From: Actinomycetota bacterium | GTDB lineage: Bacteria > Actinomycetota > Thermoleophilia > UBA2241 | NCBI GenBank assembly: GCA_012719015.1 | Contig: JAAYBE010000356.1 | Coordinates: 1 to 6,986 of the forward strand | Direction of reading: 5' to 3' | DNA length: 6,986 bases | Part shown: positions 4,917 through 6,986 of the stretch, one piece after another | Layout: every line of letters begins with the position of its first letter | How positions within the stretch are numbered: the first letter of the stretch is position 1 | Notes under the pieces: model-generated | Database searches by the model: none | The model's input: only the letters and a program-made list of their open reading frames with translations | What the model was told of the DNA's origin: nothing | Program-made: the position numbers and the translations under genes

Positions 4917-5968
4917 TCCATGTGGCCGCCGGGCGGGACGCCGCCGCCGACCTTGCCCCATATGGCGCAGGCACGGCGTCGCCTCTGAGAGAGCGCACGC
5001 TCGCCTCGCGCGGACCCGAGGATAGGACCCGCTTCCGCGCGGCACGTCGGGCTGCGCTGCTCCGCGAACGCGAGTCCCGGCGATACGGACTGCGCCGCCT
5101 CCGGCCTGCAGTCTCCCTCTCGTGCACGCTCGCGCTGGCGGCAGCCGCGCTCGTCACGACCAATCCAGTCCAGTCTGCCGTCATCCTGGTGATCGTCGTC
5201 ACCACGCTCGCAGCGAGTCGTGTCCTGCGTGCGGCCTGGCCCTACATCCGCGTGTCACTGTACATCGCCGCCGTCGTGCTCCTCGTCAACCCCCTGTTCG
5301 CTGGGGCGGGTCTGGACGTGCTCTGGGGCATCGGCGTCGGTCCGTTCCGGATCGCAGTCACGGTACAGGGAGTGGTGTTCGGCGTGGGGAGCGCCCTGCG
5401 CCTCGCAGGCGTGATCCTCGCCTTCTCCCTGCTCAACCTGTGCGTCGACCCTGACGACCAGTTGGCGATGGCGAGCAGGTTCTCGTTCCGCTCCGGCCTG
5501 GTGCTCTCGCTGGCGGCGCGCCTTCTGCCGGTCTTCTCGCGCGACGCAGCCCGCATCATCGACGCCCAGAGGGCGCGCGGCGTCCGTCTGGACGACGGGC
5601 GAGCCCACCACCGCGCCGCCCTCCGACTGCCGCTGCTCGCGACGCTGCTCACACAGAGCCTCGAGCGGGCCGTCGACGTTGCGGCCTCCATGGAGGCGCG
5701 CGGTTATGGAGCCGGCAGACGCACCCGCTGGGCGCGACGACGGCGATGGACACCGACTGACGCCGCCGCATTGTCGGCCGCGGTCACCGCCTTCGCCGCC
5801 GTGGTTGTCGGCGCCGTCGCCGGGGCTTGGTCGTTCACGTATTTCCCCTTGCTCGGCGACATCTGGTCTCCTTTGGGAGACGCCTTCTGGCTCGTGGTCG
5901 TCGCCGGCCTCGTCATCCCCCTCATCGTCACTATGCCATGGCGCCCCTTGCCGTCCTCAAGCAGGTGA
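4901..5968 (+). CDS. ecfT: EcfT, energy-coupling transmembrane component of an ECF transporter
   Basis: EcfT couples ATP hydrolysis by EcfA to toppling of a substrate-binding S-component in vitamin or metal uptake. The product is 355 residues, longer than the usual 250-280 or so. Residues 1-68 form a long Arg/Ala-rich cytoplasmic extension, within which SPLRERT recalls the usual N-terminal SPL motif. Predicted membrane segments lie at about 71-87, 92-106, 117-132, 155-181, 289-309 and 327-345. The two cytoplasmic coupling motifs that dock on the ATPases are present: ARG at 225-227 (in QRARGV) and ARG at 266-268 (in EARGYG). The start ATG 4901 overlaps the lipoprotein gene by 16 bases and has no clear Shine-Dalgarno sequence, pointing to translational coupling; GTG 4922 is an alternative. 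Its end overlaps ecfA by 31 bases. The family is secure; the substrate is not encoded here. Confidence 0.92.
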   Translation: MASRLIHVAAGRDAAADLAPYGAGTASPLRERTLASRGPEDRTRFRAARRAALLRERESRRYGLRRLRPAVSLSCTLALAAAALVTTNPVQSAVILVIVVTTLAASRVLRAAWPYIRVSLYIAAVVLLVNPLFAGAGLDVLWGIGVGPFRIAVTVQGVVFGVGSALRLAGVILAFSLLNLCVDPDDQLAMASRFSFRSGLVLSLAARLLPVFSRDAARIIDAQRARGVRLDDGRAHHRAALRLPLLATLLTQSLERAVDVAASMEARGYGAGRRTRWARRRRWTPTDAAALSAAVTAFAAVVVGAVAGAWSFTYFPLLGDIWSPLGDAFWLVVVAGLVIPLIVTMPWRPLPSSSR

Positions 5969-6986
5969 CATACACCTACCCGGGCGCGGCACGGACGGCG
6001 CTCCAGACCGTCGACCTCACGATCGACGCCGCCGAGGTCGTCCTCGTGATCGGTGGCTCGGGCAGCGGCAAGACGACCCTGCTGCGCTGTCTGAACGGCA
6101 TCGTCCCGCGCTTCCACGGCGGAGTCTTCGGAGGTTCCGTCACCGTCGAGGGCCTGGACACGCGCTCAGAGCCGTCCAGGCGTCTCGCCCGCAGTGTCGG
6201 ACTGGTCTTCCAGGACCCGGAGTCCCAGTCGGTGATGACGGGCGTGGAGCGGGAGTTGGCCTTTGGGCTCGAGAACCTCGGCGTGCCGTCCGCCGACATC
6301 ACCCGGCTGGTGGAAGAGGCCCTCATCTCCACCGGCCTCTCACATCTGCGCCACGCCCCGCTCTCCGAACTGTCGGGCGGCGAGCTGCAGCGTGTGGCCC
6401 TGGCCGGGGTCATCGCCATGCAGCCGAGGATCCTGGCCCTGGACGAGCCCACGTCCCAGCTGGACCCGGTGAGCAGCGAGGATCTCCTGGCGGCGATCCG
6501 CAGACTGTCTGAGGACACCGGAGCCGCGATCGTGCTCGCGGAGCACCGCATCGAGCGATGTCTGCACCTCGCCACGCGGGTCGTCGTGCTTGACCAGGGG
6601 GAGCTGATCCGCGACGACGACCCGGACACGTTTGCGCGATGGGCCGCGATCGCCCGGCCGGATTGGCTCACGCCGATCGGACGCCTGTTCAGTCGGCGCC
6701 CCTCCACACCGAAAGGCCATCCCCCGACACCCGACGGCCGACTCCCTTTCACCGTCAAGGACGCCCATGCCCTGCTCGCCCGGGATGACTCCTGCCGGCT
6801 CATCCCCTCCTGGCATGACGACCCGCCACGGAGATCGAGCGAGACCGTGCTGAGCGCTGAGAAGCTCACGATCGGATACGACCCGGAGTTGCCGCTCGCC
6901 GTCGGCCTGGACCTCACGGTCGACCGCGGAGAGGTCGTCGCACTCATGGGAGAGAACGGAGTCGGCAAGTCCACCCTGGTGAAGCA
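5938..6986 (+). CDS. ecfA: EcfA, tandem (two-domain) ECF transporter ATPase, 3' end beyond window
   Basis: This is the ATPase of the ECF module, with both nucleotide-binding domains in one chain; 349 residues are visible. Domain 1 is complete: Walker A GGSGSGKT (39-46), Q-loop FQDPESQ (91-97; Q92), signature LSGGELQR (145-152), Walker B ILALDEPT (165-172), D-loop SQLD (173-176) and switch His H203. The FQDPE.Q form is typical of EcfA/CbiO ATPases. A linker of about 100 residues (228-305), rich in Pro and Arg, leads to domain 2, which begins at about 306. Its Walker A GENGVGKST is at 338-346, just before the window ends. ATG 5938 starts the frame inside the 3' end of ecfT (31-base overlap), without an obvious ribosome binding site. 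Fused EcfA pairs occur in Actinobacteria and elsewhere; most ECF systems use separate EcfA1 and EcfA2. The S-component may lie downstream. Confidence 0.95.
   Translation, partial: MAPLAVLKQVTYTYPGAARTALQTVDLTIDAAEVVLVIGGSGSGKTTLLRCLNGIVPRFHGGVFGGSVTVEGLDTRSEPSRRLARSVGLVFQDPESQSVMTGVERELAFGLENLGVPSADITRLVEEALISTGLSHLRHAPLSELSGGELQRVALAGVIAMQPRILALDEPTSQLDPVSSEDLLAAIRRLSEDTGAAIVLAEHRIERCLHLATRVVVLDQGELIRDDDPDTFARWAAIARPDWLTPIGRLFSRRPSTPKGHPPTPDGRLPFTVKDAHALLARDDSCRLIPSWHDDPPRRSSETVLSAEKLTIGYDPELPLAVGLDLTVDRGEVVALMGENGVGKSTLVK

Noticed and set aside
5976..6974. Minus-strand open frame (332 codons) opposite ecfA
   Set aside because: The Ser/Arg-rich translation mirrors a textbook ABC ATPase on the plus strand.
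1..6986. tRNA, rRNA, CRISPR arrays, insertion sequences or attachment sites
   Set aside because: No cloverleaf, direct-repeat array, transposase motif or flanking repeats were seen on either strand.

Overview
The window is high-GC, densely packed bacterial DNA. Leader signals, a lipobox protein and an ECF-type importer, with nothing outer-membrane-specific visible, suggest a Gram-positive-type cell. I infer a high-GC Actinomycetota, possibly of the Coriobacteriia/OPB41 type. That is a judgement from style, not a database result.

Layout. On the minus strand, positions 1-473 hold the N-terminal part of CobU (cobinamide kinase/guanylyltransferase, cut by the window edge). It is preceded by a cobalamin riboswitch (about 505-690), and upstream of that lies a Fur-family metalloregulator (705-1181). 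The 151-bp divergent region (1182-1332) carries a perfect 17-bp Fur-type palindrome. On the plus strand follow a CobA/CobO-type ATP:corrinoid adenosyltransferase (1333-1938) and a short DeoR-type helix-turn-helix ORF that has lost its effector domain (1965-2540). A second promoter, with an imperfect Fur-type box inside it (2553-2582), then leads into a tight operon. This encodes a secreted DUF4430 protein with a FlgD-like Ig tail (2768-3856), a DUF4430 lipoprotein (3873-4916), the ECF transmembrane protein EcfT (4901-5968) and a tandem-ATPase EcfA (5938 to beyond the edge).

How it fits together. The genes read as a corrinoid salvage locus. Two extracytoplasmic DUF4430 proteins (the domain family related to the C-terminal domain of transcobalamin) could capture the ligand. 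An ECF transporter would import it, CobO would adenosylate it, and CobU would activate cobinamide for nucleotide-loop assembly. The unusual part is the wiring: the biosynthetic arm carries a B12 riboswitch, while the cobO and importer promoters carry Fur-family boxes next to a Fur-family gene with atypical metal-site residues. No S-component (substrate-specificity subunit) is visible in the window, so the ligand is inferred from context. A heme-like tetrapyrrole remains an alternative.
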